A DNA stretch of 64,000 nucleotides, from positions 32,951,104 to 33,015,103 of the forward strand of contig NC_091555.1 in NCBI RefSeq assembly GCF_042767895.1. Direction: 5' to 3'. Under the pieces are notes generated by a model. It saw only the letters and a list, made by a program, of their open reading frames with translations. It was not told the DNA's origin and searched no databases. The position numbers and the translations under genes were made by a program. Of this stretch, positions 48,715 through 64,000 are shown in pieces; position 1 is the stretch's first letter, and the number at the start of each line of letters is the position of its first letter. The DNA is from Penaeus vannamei. Taxonomy: Eukaryota > Arthropoda > Malacostraca > Decapoda > Penaeidae.

Positions 48715-48770
48715 TGACGTCATTGTTATTGTCGCTTGGGCGGGCGTCTGTGATTCACTCATTGACGTCA
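48715..48770. promoter_or_regulatory. paired consensus CRE sites around a GC box
   Basis: The full palindromic cAMP-response element TGACGTCA occurs at 48715-48722 and 48763-48770. GGGCGGG lies between them (about 48738-48744), next to an ATTGTTATTG SOX-like stretch. Two exact CREs 48 bp apart is a strong CREB/ATF-type promoter or enhancer signature by motif. Confidence 0.4.
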
Positions 48771-48785
48771 CGAATAATGTATTAA

Positions 48786-49013
48786 ATGGCATCTGCCGCC
48801 CGTGAGATCATCAGACGTCGCCAGATTTTGGGTGACATTATCACGGTTTCCATCGCTTATTCATACCTCATTTTCACGTCGGCTCGCACTCGGGGTAAAC
48901 ACATGAATATAAATAGTATTAGTTTTATTCCCCATCCGAATAATTCCCGAATTGTTCCCATGTGTTCGCCGCCGTGTCTGGGAGGGCAAGTTGCCTCTCT
49001 GACTTATTCATGA
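48786..49013 (+). other. uncharacterised 75-codon frame just downstream of paired CREs
   Basis: ATG at 48786 lies 15 bp after the second CRE. The N-terminus is basic (MASAAREIIRRRQ) followed by a hydrophobic run (ILGDIITVSIAYSYLIF), then a polar tail ending in TGA at 49011-49013. The start context is weak (T at -3), and the ATG is very close to the putative promoter core. No family recognised; possibly a microprotein, more likely chance. Confidence 0.15.
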
Positions 49014-49326
49014 GCCTTACATGTTTACACTTAGTCTTCTTAGCGCATCCACGTGGACTCGGAGGGATGTGATAATGAAGACGAGGATGTGCCGTTGTTC
49101 ACAAGGGGACGAGGATGTGAAGGAGGGTCTGGAGGGGAGGTGGGAAAGGGAGGAGTATTGGAAACAGAATAGAAGCAGGATGTGAGAGGAACGGGAGAGT
49201 GGGAGGAAATCGAAAAAGCGCTGGATACGGAAATCGTTAAGATAAAGAAGACAGAGTTAAAGAGGGAAGGAGAGTGTGAAATTACTGAGAAAGTGGAGGG
49301 AATAAGAAGGCGACGAGAGAATGAAA

Positions 49327-49328
<2 letters not shown>
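49014..49328. other. single-copy spacer, purine-rich
   Basis: GGA/GAA-rich sequence leading into the GA array. Confidence 0.6.
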
Positions 49329-49423
<95 letters not shown>

Positions 49424-49446
49424 TAGAAGATAGAAGATAGAAGATA
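49329..49446 (+). repeat. (GA)n then (ATAGAAG)n microsatellite
   Basis: About 92 bp GA followed by about three ATAGAAG heptamers. Confidence 0.97.
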
Positions 49447-49559
49447 AGGAGAAGAGGAAGAAAGAGAGAGAGAGAGGAGACCGAGAAGGATGTGAGGGGA
49501 GTGGGGAGGGAGGGGAGGATGTGGGAGTGGCACACAGATGTGGTGGTGAGGGAAGGCGC

Positions 49560-49573
49560 GGGGGGGGGGGGGG
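49560..49573 (+). repeat. poly(G) run of 14
   Basis: Uninterrupted G14; can supply G4 or intermolecular structures and is a likely assembly-error hotspot. Confidence 0.85.
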
Positions 49574-50565
<992 letters not shown>

Positions 50566-50761
50566 ATGTATATGTATGTGTATATATACATATAAATATG
50601 TATATTTGTGTGTATGTTTGTGTGTCTGTGTATGTGTACGCGCGCGTATGCGTTAAGTATATACGAACATTTATGTAGAATTAGACATACTTATACATAC
50701 ACATAAGCATTACATGGAGAGAGAAGAGAGAGAAGGGGAGAGAGAGGAAATGGATCGGGGA

Positions 50762-50809
50762 TGCGAGGGGAGGGGAGGCGAGGGGAGGGGAGGGGAGGCG
50801 AGGGGAGGG
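50762..50809 (+). repeat. GAGGGGAGGGG/GGCG tandem repeat, G4-prone
   Basis: GGGG runs separated by single A, with AGGCG units repeated about every 16-20 bp. At least seven runs of three or more G. Confidence 0.85.
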
Positions 50810-50954
50810 AAAGAAAGAAGGGCATGTTTTCTAGCGTCTTTCGGGCATGAAGGGTTAAGACGTTGGAGATTTGATGGAAAGCCGTGGGAAAGTGAGCGTG
50901 GTGGAAGGAGGGGAGACGGGAAGCTAGACGGAAGGAAAAAGCGGAATGCAGAAA

Positions 50955-54599
<3,645 letters not shown>

Positions 54600-54613
54600 A
54601 GGGGGGGGGGGGG
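54600..54613 (+). repeat. poly(G) run
   Basis: Thirteen or more G immediately upstream of the degenerate tandem repeat. Confidence 0.8.
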
Positions 54614-54653
54614 CGAGGAGACAAATAATAATTCCATGTCTCATAGCATGAGA

Positions 54654-54905
54654 ATGTATCGATGGCTGTTCTGTCTTATTTTTTAAACCATGATTGTTGT
54701 CTCAAATTTTGTAATATATCAATGGTTGTTCTATTTTATTGTTCTATTTTTGTCTCAAGTATCATAATATATCAATGGATGTTTTGCTTTCTTCAATATA
54801 TTTTTAAACATGATTTTTGTTTCAAATATTATGACAATATATCAGTGTCTATTCTGTTTTCTTCCATATATATTTAAAACATGATTTTTATCTTCTTATT
54901 CTGTA
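54654..54905 (+). repeat. four-copy degenerate minisatellite (~53-70 bp units)
   Basis: Units start with ATRTATCRRTGG/TGT at 54654, 54714, 54767 and 54837. They share the order ATATATCAATGG - TTCTRTTTT - TTTAAACATGATT - TTGTCTCAAAT. Unit 2 lacks the TTTAAACATGA part. Units are clearly related but diverged, so the array is old. Confidence 0.75.
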
Positions 54906-55510
54906 ATCTCATCAGCATTAAAGTTAATGACATAATTGATAATAATTTATGGAGCATCTGCTGCAGTTGTACTATTTGCATTTGCACGATGTTCTTTGGT
55001 GCCTTTTTATCTATATGTTTATTTATCACTATTATTCTAGTTTTAAAAAGACTTTTATAACTCTTTTAAATTTAGTGGATGTCTGTGTAGGTTAAGGCAA
55101 TAACTGATATGCTGACCTTTTTGGTCATATAACTTGTTGTAGTTAATCAAATTGATAGCCGCTCTACGAAGTACTTTAAGCGTATGACTAGCATCATGTT
55201 ACGCATTAATTTACATGATTCGCATAAAAAGAGTGAAGGCTTAATTGACATTCCATTAAAGGGAAACCGGGGCGATATCATCAACCAAGTGTCATCAATT
55301 TCCTCCCTCATGCACGAATTTCTTTGCTCTTAAATACCAAAGACGATTCGTAGCATACGAAGAGGATGAATTACCTTGTCTCTCACATCTTCATAATTAC
55401 AGCTTCAACCGCAGTAAAATGTGCTGATGAAGCCCTAGCCATTAGTGAAGCCAAAGCCATTACTGAAGCTTAATGCATCGAGCGTAGGGGGATTCTCCTG
55501 TGTGCATAAT
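54906..55510. other. single-copy DNA with an 18-bp duplicated unit
   Basis: AGCCATTAGTGAAGCC at 55437-55452 is repeated as AGCCATTACTGAAGCT at 55455-55470 (18-bp period). A POU octamer lies at 54974-54981. Confidence 0.6.
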
Positions 55511-55596
55511 TTTCTGACTTTTTTTCCTCTTCCTTCCGCAGGTATGGCGGCGAGCATAGCGGACAACCTGATAGGGATCTCTGCTAGTCGTATTTG
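55511..55596 (+). other. candidate exon with textbook 3' splice site
   Basis: Branch-point-like TTCTGAC at 55512-55518, an almost pure pyrimidine tract, CCGCAG ending at 55541. Then 55 nt to TTTG|GTAATT (donor GT at 55597). The exon begins GT-ATG; the ATG frame (55544) is open throughout, reading MAASIADNLIGISASRI. AG|GTATGG also resembles a weak recursive splice junction. No family recognised. Confidence 0.3.
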
Positions 55597-56030
55597 GTAA
55601 TTATGGATTAGATTATTTGGATTATCACGGAGGTAACTTACCAGATGTTAGTCACGCAAACAGTTTCCCCTTTTTTCTCCTTCTTTCCTCTTGTTCTTTT
55701 ACCATTCGTAATTCGCCCCTGTTGAGTTTTAACACTTAGCGATGCTTCTTGGCGGAGTGAGCGCGCCCGTCTGGAAGATGATGTGGGCTTCTGGAACGTG
55801 TGATATTTTTATTCACTTTGCATGGCCGTGTCCTGCTATTTTTCGACATCACAGGAGGTATCAAAGCGAGAAAAAGAGAGGCAGGTAGAATATCTAATCA
55901 CGGGTAAAAGACGGAGGTTTGTGGTTATGGCGTACCCGACCGTCGACTCGGGTCTGGTCCTTGCATGCTGCTATTCTTATCCGCCATAAAGCCTCGGTTC
56001 TTATCGGTTATCTGCCCACTATTTCATATC

Positions 56031-56320
56031 TTATTGACCCGAAATATCCGCTAATCCGAGGAAATAAGACGCGGGTCACTTATTCATTACGGAAATTTAT
56101 GTTTTTTGCGGAATTCGAGATTGCGAGCGGGAACATCGTTGGTGTTTTATAAGTCTTGAACACACGAATTTGCCGAATTATCGGCCTGATAGCTATTACA
56201 TCATGTGTTATTGACTTAAAATGTCCAGCGTTGCAGAAAAATTATTCCGTAATCATAACTTCGCTGATAGTTGCTTAATCATTAGCTAAATTTATCTATT
56301 TTGCGGAATTCCAGTTGCCA
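56031..56320 (+). repeat. diverged direct duplication (~180-bp offset)
   Basis: TTATTGAC...AAATRTCC occurs at 56031 and 56208. TCATTA..AAATTTAT..TTTTGCGGAATTC occurs at about 56084-56116 and 56279-56311 with about 5 mismatches in 33 bases. Order is the same in both copies; spacing differs by about 18 bp. An ancient tandem duplication of a probably non-coding element. Confidence 0.55.
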
Positions 56321-56807
56321 AAAAAGCTTCATTAGTTTGGATAATTTGCACCTCTCCTTCATTTCAGGGGATTTCCTTAGGTTTAATACATCGGGAATAT
56401 GTTATATATGCCTATAATATACACCAACGGAGCGGGGAAATCTGTTAATTTAGCAAGATAATACTCAAATCCCATGATAATATGCACAGGATATTTATCG
56501 ACAATGGGGTGTCATTACTCTCGAGAAATTAGTCAAACGTCTCATGCCTAGTAAATTACACGGACTTAAACTCTGTACTAATCCTAAAAGATCACGCACC
56601 GATTATGATGAGTCAAAGGCACCGCTTTCGCACCGAGACTCCTCATGCTCGGACCAATTATTTACACGTACGCCAATCCTACGGAACGCATTAGCTCATG
56701 ACGAATCATCCCATGCGCCGATTCACGTGAGTCATAGCAGCGCAGGAGCAGTCACATGGCCCACACCGGGTCCAGTGCATGACTAAGAAGTGGTCAGGAG
56801 TGGCGCG
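56321..56807. other. single-copy non-coding DNA
   Basis: AT-rich then GC-balanced; frame 56544-56786 matches nothing known. Confidence 0.6.
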
Positions 56808-57126
56808 ACGGAGATGGAGGGATGGAAAAGTAGATGTAATTATGAAGATGAAGAGATGGAGATATAGAGGTGGAGATGGAAATGAGATGTAGAGATGGAG
56901 ATGAGGAGATGGATATGGTGATGGAGAGAAGGAGATGAAGAGATCAAGCTAGAGAAATGGAGATGAGATAGATCAAGATGGAGAGATGGAAATGAGATGT
57001 AGAGATGAAAATGGAAATGAAGAGATCAAGATGGAGAGATGGAGATGAGGAGATGGATATGGATATGGAGATGAAGAGATCAAGATGGAGAGATGGGGAT
57101 GAGATCGAGATGGAGAGATGGAGATG
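56808..57126 (+). repeat. (GATGGA)n-type imperfect minisatellite
   Basis: About 320 bp of GGAGATGGA/GAAATGAGAT/GATCAAG variants with a hexamer beat and larger units of roughly 45-60 bp. Confidence 0.9.
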
Positions 57127-57386
57127 TTAGTGCGTGGAGAGGGTCGGTGGGAAAGGCCCTCCGGCAGCTGGACACACATCGGCAAGCACAACACTATCAT
57201 AAAACAAAAGCATAGTTTCACACATTACCGGAGTGTCTTAACCGCATCTCGCAGCTTGGGACTCTTCACTTTCTTGTATATATTAACTCTGTCTTCCTCT
57301 CTTTGCTTCTGTGTGGGTGATCTCGTTTCTCTTCTCTTCTCTTCGTTTTTCTTTTCTTCTGTTTTCTCCTCTCCTTTCCTCTCCTC

Positions 57387-57885
<499 letters not shown>

Positions 57886-58900
57886 CCGTAATTCGCTCGT
57901 GGTGGATTTTGAAGGTCTAAGCTATTCGGTAATCCGAGCAATAGCACAGAGTCGCCGTAATCATTAGTCGGAGAGTTATGTCGTCTCGGGCGGCCGCGAG
58001 GTGGCGTGCGGGACCCTGGCGACTCGCAAGTCAAACGTAAATGCCACCTAACCGCAATCTTGTCGTATAGATTTTTATTATTGCAGCCTGTCTCTCTTTG
58101 GGATATTGCGTCTAATGCCGGGGATGTCGCCGAGGAATTGGCTTTGGGGGGGAAATGGTCGTCGGGGGAGAGTGTTTCGCTGGGCTGACGTGGCTCTTAT
58201 AGAATTTAATACGTCTCGGCAGGAGAGGTTTCGAAAAATAAGGTTTTTTGACTTTACGTTCCCTTTTCCTCGCGAACCCTCTGTCCGACCCACCACCCGC
58301 TACCACCCTCCCTCCCTCCGTCCTTCCCCTCCCTTGCCCACCCTCCCTTCCCTTCCCTTGCCCTCCTTCCCTTCCCTTCCCTTCCCTCCCCTCCCCTCGC
58401 TTCCACCCACGTCAGGTTAAGGTTTTAGGGAGACTGTCACAACATAATATCGCGGACGTCAATGTAGCGCGGACCCTCGTGCGGCCCAGCCCACGGCCCC
58501 GACAGGAAATGCGAGACATAAGTCACATCCTTTACATAATTCTATTGATAATCTTAAGGAATATATTGCCGTGAGTCGCATGACCGGGCTCCTTGCACCA
58601 CGTCGTAAATCATGCGCACAAAGCATCAATTTGTTGCACTTTAAGCCCCTCCCCCGTGGAAAAGGGGCCGGCGCCTCCCCCGTGGCCCATCCCGGCATTA
58701 ATCGAAACGTCACGTAATAAACCTCTGGATTATTCGGATATTTTTAGAAAGTTGCCGGGTCTTCTTTTATCATTATATTCGTATTATTATCTGCACTGTC
58801 CGGCGAATTCGGTTAATCGAACGTCGGATTAGGTTTGATTTATTGCATACGGGCGCCTAGAGGAAAGCGCTAAGCCGCGCCCATTAACGAGCCACCGTGG
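57886..58900. promoter_or_regulatory. candidate conserved regulatory region with repeated TAATCCGA
   Basis: Exact TAATCCGA at 57930-57937 (+) and 58824-58831 (-), plus GGATTA (reverse TAATCC) at 58727-58732. More copies lie just outside, at 56052-56059 and 59026-59033. TAATCC is the established site of K50 homeodomains (Bicoid/Otx/Pitx type). GCTATT and AATAGC form inverted arms around the 57930 site. A TTCCC-rich stretch lies at 58345-58398. Confidence 0.3.
58087..58188 (+). other. possible terminal exon
   Basis: TTTTTATTATTGCAG ends at 58086. The frame that follows starts PVSLWDIASNAGDVAEE and runs 33 codons to TGA at 58186-58188. The composition is peptide-like but the pyrimidine tract is weak, and a second frame is also open. 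No family recognised. Confidence 0.18.
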
Positions 58901-60540
58901 GGATCCTACCGCCGGCGGCCGCCCAACAGCTCTTTGTCATGCATCACGTGGGCTGCTCAAAGAAAGGAAGGAAAAAATCACTCTCCTCTGATTACGATCT
59001 GCAAAATTCTGAATCCGATATTCGCTAATCCGAATCCTGACCTTCGGTGGCCTTCCTGCGGGCGTGAGGAAGTCGCATCTTGTTTCTTGCAGCCTACGCC
59101 CTCCGCCGCTCTTCCTAACAACTCCAGCTGTTATTCAGGGACAGGGGTGACGGCGGCGTGGGGAGTGTGACGTCATCAAGAGCCAAGCTGCTTAGGCTAC
59201 GCACTTAACGAACTGCAAGATGGTGAAAAGTGGGGAAATGAGCGGGAGCTGCGGACTTCCTGTCTCAAGTGTCGCGGGCGAGTGCGTGAGTATGTGCGTG
59301 CCGGGGCCCTCGTAGTCGACGGAGGGCGAGCTGTGCGAAGGGGAGACGCGCAGGGGAATGAGGGAGAGAGGAAGAAAAGAAAGCGTGGATAAGAAAGAGG
59401 AAGAATGATTGGCTGAGAGAGCAGTGGGCTCGGCATACCCGGGAGGTGGGAGGGAAGGAGGGAAATAGGGAGAGAGGAAAGAGGGAAGGAAGAAGGAAGG
59501 GAGGGGAGGAGAAGGAGAAGGACCTATGTGGCGCCCCCAAACCTCCTTCCCTCCCCCTTGTGACCCCCTCCTCCCTCCCGCTAAGTCACGACGGTCGAGG
59601 TGGCAAACAATTCATTAGAGCAGATGTATTGGTCAAAAGCCATGCATCATGGACGCCAATAGGACGACGCGTGACGACCGAAACGAATTATTGAAGCTCC
59701 GCAAATCCACTTAAAGAGAATTCGTCGCCATTGACATCACAATGCGTGCTGGGCTCCTCGTGTGCTTTAACTTATAGCTTGTTTGTTTATACTCGCCGAT
59801 ACTATTGGCATTGTTTGAAGTTGCTGCGATCCTGGCGAGTTCTGGTGCATTATCGATAGTCCGTCAATATTTGAAGCATAAATACGAAAAGAAATGTAGC
59901 ATAACTTGACATGGTAAATAATAGGAAACATTTTGAACACGTTGGAATCCGGTGCAAGAATAATCATCTACCGTTCTAAGAAATCGATACTTCAACAGCG
60001 TTAAGACAACATATTGGACAAATAGAAATATTCGGTAAACCTCTCACTTTCGGAGCTTATTGCAAACTACCATCTAGCTTCTTCGTGAAAAAAGTGTTTA
60101 CCCAGATTTTTTTTCTCATCTAGTACAGGGCGAAGCAATGTTTAAACAAACAATTAATTAGATGGTATTAGCAATCAATCTCGTCCATCCAGTTTTTGCA
60201 ATGTGGATCATCTGCCTGGTGAAAGGGGAGTGTGTCCCTACGTCAACCTTTTTTTTTTCATAAAGACAACGGGTAATAGATAAATCAATATATAAGATTC
60301 CTTGTTATGCGTCGTTACGTTTCGAATGAGCAAACACAGTCGGTTTTTTTCTGATCTGATGTTGATGTTGATGGTCTTGGGATCTGCAATGGGAGTTTTA
60401 GCTTCGGGGGAACGGCTGGAAACAGATAGTTTAATCTGTGGATCAATGTGGTTCGGCTACACCAGGTATCATAACCTCTGTTTCTATAGATACGTCTTTG
60501 TTTTGTATTTCTCTCTGTCTGTGTGTCTGTCTGTATGTAT
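58901..60540. other. single-copy non-coding DNA
   Basis: TAATCCGA at 59026-59033; purine-rich GGAA patch at 59440-59525. No gene recognised in overlapping frames near 59200-59690. Confidence 0.6.
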
Positions 60541-60710
60541 GTCGCTCTCTCTCTCTCTGTCTCTCTCTCTCGCTTTTCTTTTTCTTTCTTTTCCTTTCTT
60601 TGTTCTCTCTCCTCTTCTCTTCTCTTCTCTCTCTTCTCTTTTTTTCTTTTATTTTCCTTTCATTCTCTTCTCTTTCTCTTCTCCTCCCTCCCTCTCCCCA
60701 CCATCACTAC
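60541..60710 (+). repeat. CT/TTTC-rich tract
   Basis: Short CT arrays passing to TTTCT and TCTTC-rich sequence. Confidence 0.85.
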
Positions 60711-60968
60711 CTGACCTGTTTGAGTCAACCAGTCGCAAGAAGTCAGAAAGAGAGAGTGAAATAGAAAAAAAAGACAAGTAAAAAAAATCGTGATGTCGAT
60801 ACGTCAGCGAATCAATGTAATAACAATTACTGACGAGGGCGCATGTACGAGTTGGTTGGAGACGCAGGATGAGGGGCAGTGAGGATCGAGAGGGGAGAGA
60901 TTAAAGAGAGGGGGGTAATGGCATGATGATCATGTAGGAGAAGGGGAGAGCGCGGGAGTAGTTGGGCA

Positions 60969-61053
60969 GAGAGGGGAAGCAGGAAGGCCCGAGCGTGTAG
61001 TAGGGGGTTAGAAAGGGGAAGCAGGAAGGTCGGAGTGAGTCGTAGGGGGGGCC
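60969..61053 (+). repeat. two-copy 42-bp tandem repeat in G-rich tract
   Basis: GAGAGGGGAAGCAGGAAGG... at 60969-61010 is repeated at 61011-61053 with about 6-8 differences; a partial third copy follows. Confidence 0.65.
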
Positions 61054-62940
61054 TGAGAGGGGAAAGAGAAAGGGGAAGGGGGGAAGGGGGAGGGGAGACT
61101 TCCCCAACAAGACAGTGTGACATATGCGAGTCAGTGGTGACCCAGACCTCATGCAACGTGGTGTATTGGTCGCTGCAACATATGCCACTGTCTTTGGTTT
61201 TTGTTGCACTGGGTGAAGGCTTGGTTGTTCGGACGAGCGGGCTTGAGTGAGGGCTAATTTGCATTCTCGTTAATAATTCTTTTTTCTTCATACTCGGCTG
61301 CAAATTTAGTCTGTTAATCGCGGCCTTTATATTTGAGTTCACTGTATCCATTTTCAAGCAACCGGCCTTGTTTGCGGTTTGTAAAATACTCGAGGAGGAT
61401 CTGATAAAGGAGGAAACGCGCCAGTCCATCATGTAGTGTAGGTAGCGCGCGTGTTGCTGATAGGTTGTTGTGTTCCGCCGCCAGATGCGAAGTGTAGCTC
61501 TTTGCAGAATCGTGGAATTATACCTTTCCCGTTTTCAAGTGAATTCTTCCCTCCGCCTGGACGGTGTGTGCTTCTGGGAACACGCGTCCAGCCGAATGAG
61601 GCTGAATGAAAAGATGCATTACCTAAGGCCTTCACTTCCCACGTAATAAACAACTAAAATGAGAATAACAATAAAAGCCATCATGGTCGCGACGCTGGCA
61701 TGTTGTACGTGAATGTCGTGACCTGTCGGGCAGACACGTGTCACCGAGGGAGGGAGGACGACGCTCGAAGCCGCCCTCATATATATATGGTTTCCGTCAG
61801 GCAGTGTGCGGTTGATGGTCATAAAATTCACCTGGATTGACATGATTCATATTTCATGTTTATTGATAATGTAGACACGCACGTTTACGTATTTTCGGTT
61901 GTTTGTTTTTTGCAATGTCAATTGAATATTTTTTGCTCCAGTCGTCCACTGTGGCGGGTGCGATTAAAACAGCTCCTCAGCCGTAGTTTCCATGTTTGGG
62001 ATGTGATGGTACGATAGTTGAGTACTTGTCCGTGGTGCGACGCTGTGCTTTCGGGCGTGGTGTTATTTATCTAAGTCCTGTAAAAGTGAGGGCGTGAGAT
62101 TATTACATGCATTATCGTCAAAGCGGCAACACCTGCAGGGAAGCTCGCAGTAACTGTGGCTGAAAGGAGTAAGACAAATAACTGCTAACAACACAGCTCT
62201 CACTGTTGCACATACTATTACCGTTACAGATAACAATATGTTACAAAGGACGACCACATCATCTCCTCATTTATAATGTTCATTAATAATCCTGTAAGTA
62301 ATAACGAACCTCCCCCTCCTCGCCTCTCTACCCGTCTAGAGACCTCGCCGCTCAAGTGACCGCCGCCAGAGCATTAGGTACAAAAGTTGCGAAAATTGCG
62401 AATATTAACAATACTTTCAAGTCAATTCCTCGTTATTCACAGGAAACCCACAAGATTTGCTTAACAGATGACTCGGCAACTAACAGATGACTGGGCCGGA
62501 CCGCGGCCGACACCTGCACCCCATTTTCAGTTGCCTTTTGTTTACGCCATCCCGGCCGAGGAATTCCATGGGTTGGCCGCTTGATTGCTGGCGGCTTGCT
62601 TGGTGATGGCCCCGCAGCTGATGTCGGGATCGATCATCTCTTCGTTTGCTTATTGGGCTGTTGGGGACCGCTCCTTCTGCGCGGCCACGGTGCAAGGCAA
62701 GCAAAAGAGGGCGTTTGGGACGGTTTAAATTGTCGGTGTTCTTGATGTGTGAGGGGCCACTTGCTTAGCGACCGAGGCAATTAGTGGCTGGTCTTTGGGT
62801 GATGAAGATGCAAGTTAGTCATTTGGATGTTGCTGAACCGATTGCCGATGGAATGCGCTCTCCCCGCGCCACTCGCGCTGTCCAGAGCATTTCCGCCGAG
62901 CTACTTATTATGCAACAAGTTTTCGTTCCATCATCACTAG
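61054..62940. other. single-copy non-coding DNA
   Basis: A POU octamer at 61257-61264. A CpG-richer patch at 62495-62760 with a 74-codon minus-strand frame of no recognised family. No arrays. Confidence 0.6.
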
Positions 62941-63120
62941 CGAAATAACGTTACGGCAACACACATGCACCCCCACCTCCACCCTCCAGTCGCCACCGGA
63001 ACCCCCACCCTGGCACCACTCCGGCCTTCGGTTCTCCGCCGTCGCTAGAACCGCAATCACCTCCCTCGCCGCCGTTGCCACAGGCTGGTGCCAGCGGCAA
63101 CGCTCCCGCCGGCTTTTAAT
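62941..63120. other. GC-rich segment open in several frames
   Basis: CCT/CCG/GCC-rich DNA with all three forward frames largely open. One reads as a Pro-rich tail (TPAFGSPPSLEPQSPPSPPL) ending in TAA at 63117-63119. It may be the end of a low-complexity coding exon, but openness follows the base composition, so coding is unproven. Confidence 0.2.
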
Positions 63121-64000
63121 AAGCATTTCCATCAGTAGTCTTCATTACGCATGCGCCCTCGCCATATGCCTTGCGCCGACGGGGAGTAATTACGACACAT
63201 CCGACTAACTTCGCTGGTAATTTGGTCGTTTGGAGTCGAGGGGCGCCTGCACGCGCGGGCTCCGTCGAGCTCGTGCTTTTACACGCCTTCGTCAACAGCC
63301 TTCGTGACTTGCGTCGGATATGCATGGATTCTTTTTCTTTTTCATTTCGTGTAGGCGCTGTTGTTTTCATGCATGTCGATTGCAGCGAATTCTTGAGTTT
63401 GGATATCTCGTGTTTATGGTTTCTATATTTTTCTTATTTCGTTTTTTATGGAGGCTTATGATTTTATGATATGCCTATGCGTGTTTCCCGTGTAATCCTT
63501 GATACTGAGATCTCGATCAAGAAAGCAAATAAATTCCGTATTCAGCGTTGATTAACTGATTACTCATTTAATTTTCTCGCCGCCGCCTATTTGGAACAAT
63601 AAATGTAAAAGTAGTAATTATGATTAAAATAATGATGTAATAATAATGATAGTAATGATAAAATGGCAGTGCTAATGACGTTTATAATCTCCATGATGGT
63701 GACGATAGCTATAAGAAAACAGAATGATGTGAGAATAATGGTGCGCTAATGGCAATAATAACAGCAGTAGTGATAAACGAAATAGCGTTCTCGCCGGCGG
63801 CAAACCACCATACTTTTGAGCGCGATAGAGAATTAGGAGAAAAAGCGGCGCACATCTCGCTGGCTCACAGACGCTCTCCGATCGTGTAATTTGGGTGTTA
63901 AACACGAAACGAAAAATCCGAAATCTATCAAAAGTGAACGCGCTCGAAGTTGATGTTGCAATTTCCGTCTGGCACACTGGACGAAATCAAATATTTCCAA
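63121..64000. other. single-copy non-coding DNA
   Basis: CpG-rich to about 63320, then AT-rich with an imperfect AAT/GAT patch at 63600-63680. No gene recognised. Confidence 0.6.

Overview
The window is non-coding eukaryotic DNA of the kind found in decapod crustaceans, most likely a penaeid shrimp. The evidence is the very high density of long, nearly pure dinucleotide arrays ((CT)n, (GA)n, (CA)n, (TG)n, (TA)n, often 80-200 bp). With these come ATT/ATC trinucleotide arrays, polypyrimidine tracts up to about 1.1 kb, and an otherwise AT-leaning single-copy background. By hand tally, simple repeats cover roughly 10 kb of 64 kb. The species call is an inference from repeat texture, not from any gene.

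I recognise no protein-coding gene, rRNA, tRNA, CRISPR array or intact transposon. All the long open frames are translations of microsatellites (poly SL, RE, TH, CV, YI, LLL). The few longer frames outside repeats (18482-18940, 30463-31023, 39766-40239, 53658-54122 and others) have no recognisable domain and are reported only as doubtful. The window reads as a large intron or a gene desert.

Layout: 1-8 kb is single-copy sequence with CT and CA arrays and two stretches rich in homeodomain-type motifs (4.2 and 7.3 kb). 8-10.9 kb has CA/TA arrays and an ATC/ATT-rich stretch. 11-14.4 kb is quiet single-copy DNA. 14.5-15.6 kb is a long polypyrimidine tract. 15.9-24.9 kb alternates CA, TA, CT and GA arrays with promoter-like motifs near 20 kb. 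25-28.4 kb is a quiet single-copy block. 28.4-42.7 kb holds the densest set of long arrays. 42.7-49.3 kb has a large ATT array and a twin-CRE element. 49.3-51.8 kb holds GA, TA/CA and CT/CA arrays. 51.8-64 kb is the least repetitive part and carries a degenerate tandem repeat, a diverged duplication and a cluster of TAATCCGA motifs.

The observations most worth checking are these. (1) A recursive-splice-like junction at 28264/28265. (2) Short exon-like segments with good splice signals at 23917-24001 (+), 31015-31090 (-) and 55542-55596 (+). (3) Clusters of transcription-factor-like motifs: 13 consensus POU octamers by eye, paired CREs at 48.7 kb, TAATCCGA repeated at 56-59 kb, inverted TACCTGTCA arms around two GATA sites at 12.1 kb. 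(4) Several sequences able to form hairpins, G-quadruplexes or triplexes. These would fit a regulatory landscape or giant intron of a developmental gene, but nothing in the window names that gene.
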